DNA from: an uncultured Clostridia bacterium
GTDB taxonomy: Bacteria > Bacillota > Clostridia > Christensenellales > Aristaeellaceae
Direction: 5' to 3'
Length of the DNA: 7,163 nt
Assembly (NCBI GenBank): GCA_945877525.1
Contig: CAMDVP010000156.1
Span: forward strand, 1 to 7,163
Of the stretch, positions 5,577 through 7,163 are shown piece by piece (position 1 is the stretch's first letter; each line of letters starts with the position of its first letter). A model generated the notes under the pieces. That model did not search any database. It had not been told where the DNA came from and worked only from the letters and a program-made list of their open reading frames with translations. The position numbers and the translations under genes are program-made.

Positions 5577-7163
5577 ATGGCTATTGAAATGGAAAAGGGC
5601 TCCGTATCCATAGACGCGCAGAATATTATGCCCGTCATCAAGCGCTGGCTGTATTCCGACAAGGATATTTTCCTGCGCGAGGTGGTCAGTAACGGCTGCG
5701 ACGCCATTACCAAATACAGGATGCTCAACCCCGGCACGGAGGAGCCCATGAGCGTCACCGTGTCCGTGGACAAGGAAAACAAGACCATCGCCATCAGCGA
5801 CACCGGCATTGGTATGACCGCCGACGAGGTGCGCCGCTACATCAACCAGGTGGCGTTCTCCTCCGCCGCCGAGTTCATGAAGAACTTCGACGAGAAGGAC
5901 AAGGAGAAGGGCGACATCATCGGCCACTTTGGCCTGGGCTTCTACTCGGTGTTCATGGTGTCGGACAATGTGGAAATCGAAACCCTGTCCTACCAGGAGG
6001 GCGCAGAACCCGTACACTGGGCCTCGGCCGACGGCATGGACTTTGAGATCAGCCAGGGCAGCCGCGCCGTACACGGCACCACGGTGATCCTGCACATCAG
6101 CGAGGAGGAGAAGGAATTCCTCGAGATGTACCGTGTCCGCGAGGTGCTTAACCGCTACTGCGGCTTCATGAATTCTCCCGTTTATCTGGAGGATGTGAAC
6201 GCCAAGCCCTATGACAGGCAGGTGCCAGTGGAGGGCGAGAAGAACGAGGACGGCTCCCAGAAGATGGAAACCGTGCAGGAAATGCCCAAGCCCCAGCTGA
6301 TCAATGAAACCGCCCCCCTGTGGCTCAAGAAGCCCTCCGACTGCACTGACGAGGAATACAAGAGCTTCTATCATAAGCTGTTCGGCTATGAGGATCCGCT
6401 GTTCTGGATTCACCTGAACGTGGATTATCCCTTCAACCTGAAGGGCATCCTGTATTTCCCCAAGCTCAAGAACGACTTCGGCACCCATGAGGGACAGATC
6501 AAGCTGTTCTCCGGCCAGGTGTTCGTGGCGGACAACATCAAGGAGGTCATCCCCGAGTTCCTCATGCTGCTCAACGGCGTGATCGACTGCCCCGACCTGC
6601 CCCTGAACGTAAGCCGCTCCTTCCTGCAGAACGACGGCTATGTGAAGAAGATCAGCGCCCACATTACCAAAAAGGTAGCGGACAAGCTGACCAGCCTGTT
6701 TAATACCCAGCGGGAGACCTATCAGGGCTACTGGGACGACATTGCGCCCTTTGTCAAGTTCGGCTGCATGAAGGACAGCAAGTTCTATGACAGCGTGAAG
6801 AACGTGCTGCTGCTCAAGACCACCGCCGGCGAATACCTGACCCTCGAAGAATACAAGACCCGTAACGCCGACAAGGCCGACAAGAAGATCTTCTACACCA
6901 ACGATCCCAAGCGTCAGGCCGCCTCGGTGGAGCTGTACACCCAGCGGGGTATCGACGTGGCGGTGCTGGATCACCTGATCGACAACAACTTCGTGTCCTT
7001 CATGGAGTACGGCAACTACGGCGGCAAGGAGGAGGACGCCATCACCTTCGCCCGGGTGGACGCGGATGTGTCCGGCCTGACGGAAGAATCCGACGAGGGT
7101 AAGGAGCTGGATGCGGACAAGCTGCAGAGCCTGTTCCGCAAGGCCCTGGGCAAGGAAGAACTG
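5577..7163 (+). CDS. htpG: Molecular chaperone HtpG (bacterial Hsp90), 3' partial
   Basis: HtpG is a cytoplasmic ATP-dependent dimeric chaperone that remodels client proteins. 529 codons are visible with no stop; the family is usually about 620-640 residues, so roughly 100 C-terminal residues of the dimerisation domain lie outside. The GHKL ATPase domain is complete: LREVVSNGCDA with catalytic Glu35 and magnesium-binding Asn39, SDTGIGM with Asp75 (74-80), IGHFGLGFYSVFMV (115-128) and HGTTVILH (166-173). The middle domain carries the catalytic-loop arginine Arg347 in LNVSRSFLQND. Helix residues 40-41 are Gly-Cys, where E. coli has Ala-Ser. The gene has its own promoter with a CIRCE operator upstream, so it is expected to be HrcA-repressed and heat-inducible. 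In Bacillus subtilis htpG is not under HrcA, so this wiring differs from that model. Identity is certain; the regulation is inferred from the operator. Confidence 0.97.
   Translation, partial: MAIEMEKGSVSIDAQNIMPVIKRWLYSDKDIFLREVVSNGCDAITKYRMLNPGTEEPMSVTVSVDKENKTIAISDTGIGMTADEVRRYINQVAFSSAAEFMKNFDEKDKEKGDIIGHFGLGFYSVFMVSDNVEIETLSYQEGAEPVHWASADGMDFEISQGSRAVHGTTVILHISEEEKEFLEMYRVREVLNRYCGFMNSPVYLEDVNAKPYDRQVPVEGEKNEDGSQKMETVQEMPKPQLINETAPLWLKKPSDCTDEEYKSFYHKLFGYEDPLFWIHLNVDYPFNLKGILYFPKLKNDFGTHEGQIKLFSGQVFVADNIKEVIPEFLMLLNGVIDCPDLPLNVSRSFLQNDGYVKKISAHITKKVADKLTSLFNTQRETYQGYWDDIAPFVKFGCMKDSKFYDSVKNVLLLKTTAGEYLTLEEYKTRNADKADKKIFYTNDPKRQAASVELYTQRGIDVAVLDHLIDNNFVSFMEYGNYGGKEEDAITFARVDADVSGLTEESDEGKELDADKLQSLFRKALGKEEL

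Noticed and set aside
5556..6974. 472-residue open frame on the minus strand
   Set aside because: It lies antisense to htpG, whose plus-strand frame has all Hsp90 motifs, a promoter and a perfect ribosome site. The minus frame is a product of GC-rich codon use and has no recognisable domain.
1..7163. CRISPR arrays, tRNA or rRNA genes, insertion sequences, attachment sites
   Set aside because: No regular direct repeats, cloverleaf-like sequences, transposase frames or flanking terminal repeats were seen by eye on either strand.

Overview
The window is GC-rich, densely coding chromosomal DNA, most likely from an anaerobic gut-type clostridium (Bacillota, Clostridia). The evidence for this is the Gram-positive Shine-Dalgarno sites (GGAGG, AAGGAGG), a CIRCE operator for the HrcA repressor, an HtpG with a Clostridia-like N-terminal helix (SNGCDA instead of SNASDA), and an acyl-CoA synthetase resembling those of anaerobic clostridia. 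The lineage is inferred from these features and no database search was run. No tRNA, rRNA, CRISPR array, insertion sequence or phage structural gene is visible.

Layout. (1) Positions 1-1227 (+) hold the 3' part of an AMP-forming acyl-CoA synthetase of the medium-chain type. (2) A hairpin at 1242-1278 separates it from a convergent three-gene operon on the minus strand. In transcription order that operon encodes a small Sec-secreted protein of unknown function (3185-2577), a nucleotidyltransferase-fold protein (2567-2013) and an XRE/S24 LexA-like regulator (2016-1288). The last two genes overlap by ATGA. The operon has a clear vegetative promoter (TTCCCA-17-TATAAT). (3) Divergent from it, an ECF-type sigma factor (3337-3852, +) overlaps a single-pass membrane anti-sigma-like protein with a large outer domain (3842-5416, +). 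(4) A CIRCE element and a near-consensus promoter precede htpG (5577 to the window end, +), the Hsp90 chaperone, which is cut by the window edge.

How the parts may work together. Three regulatory systems sit side by side: an envelope-sensing sigma/anti-sigma pair, a LexA-like regulator in an operon with a nucleotidyltransferase, and an HrcA-controlled chaperone. The sequence supports each unit separately. A joint stress-response role is only inferred from proximity.

The least ordinary part is the minus-strand operon. The S24 domain of its regulator keeps the serine but has arginine where LexA-family proteins have the catalytic lysine, 37 residues later, and no Ala-Gly cleavage site is present at the expected place. 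It therefore looks like a LexA/CI-type repressor that does not cleave itself, translationally coupled to a nucleotidyltransferase of unknown substrate.
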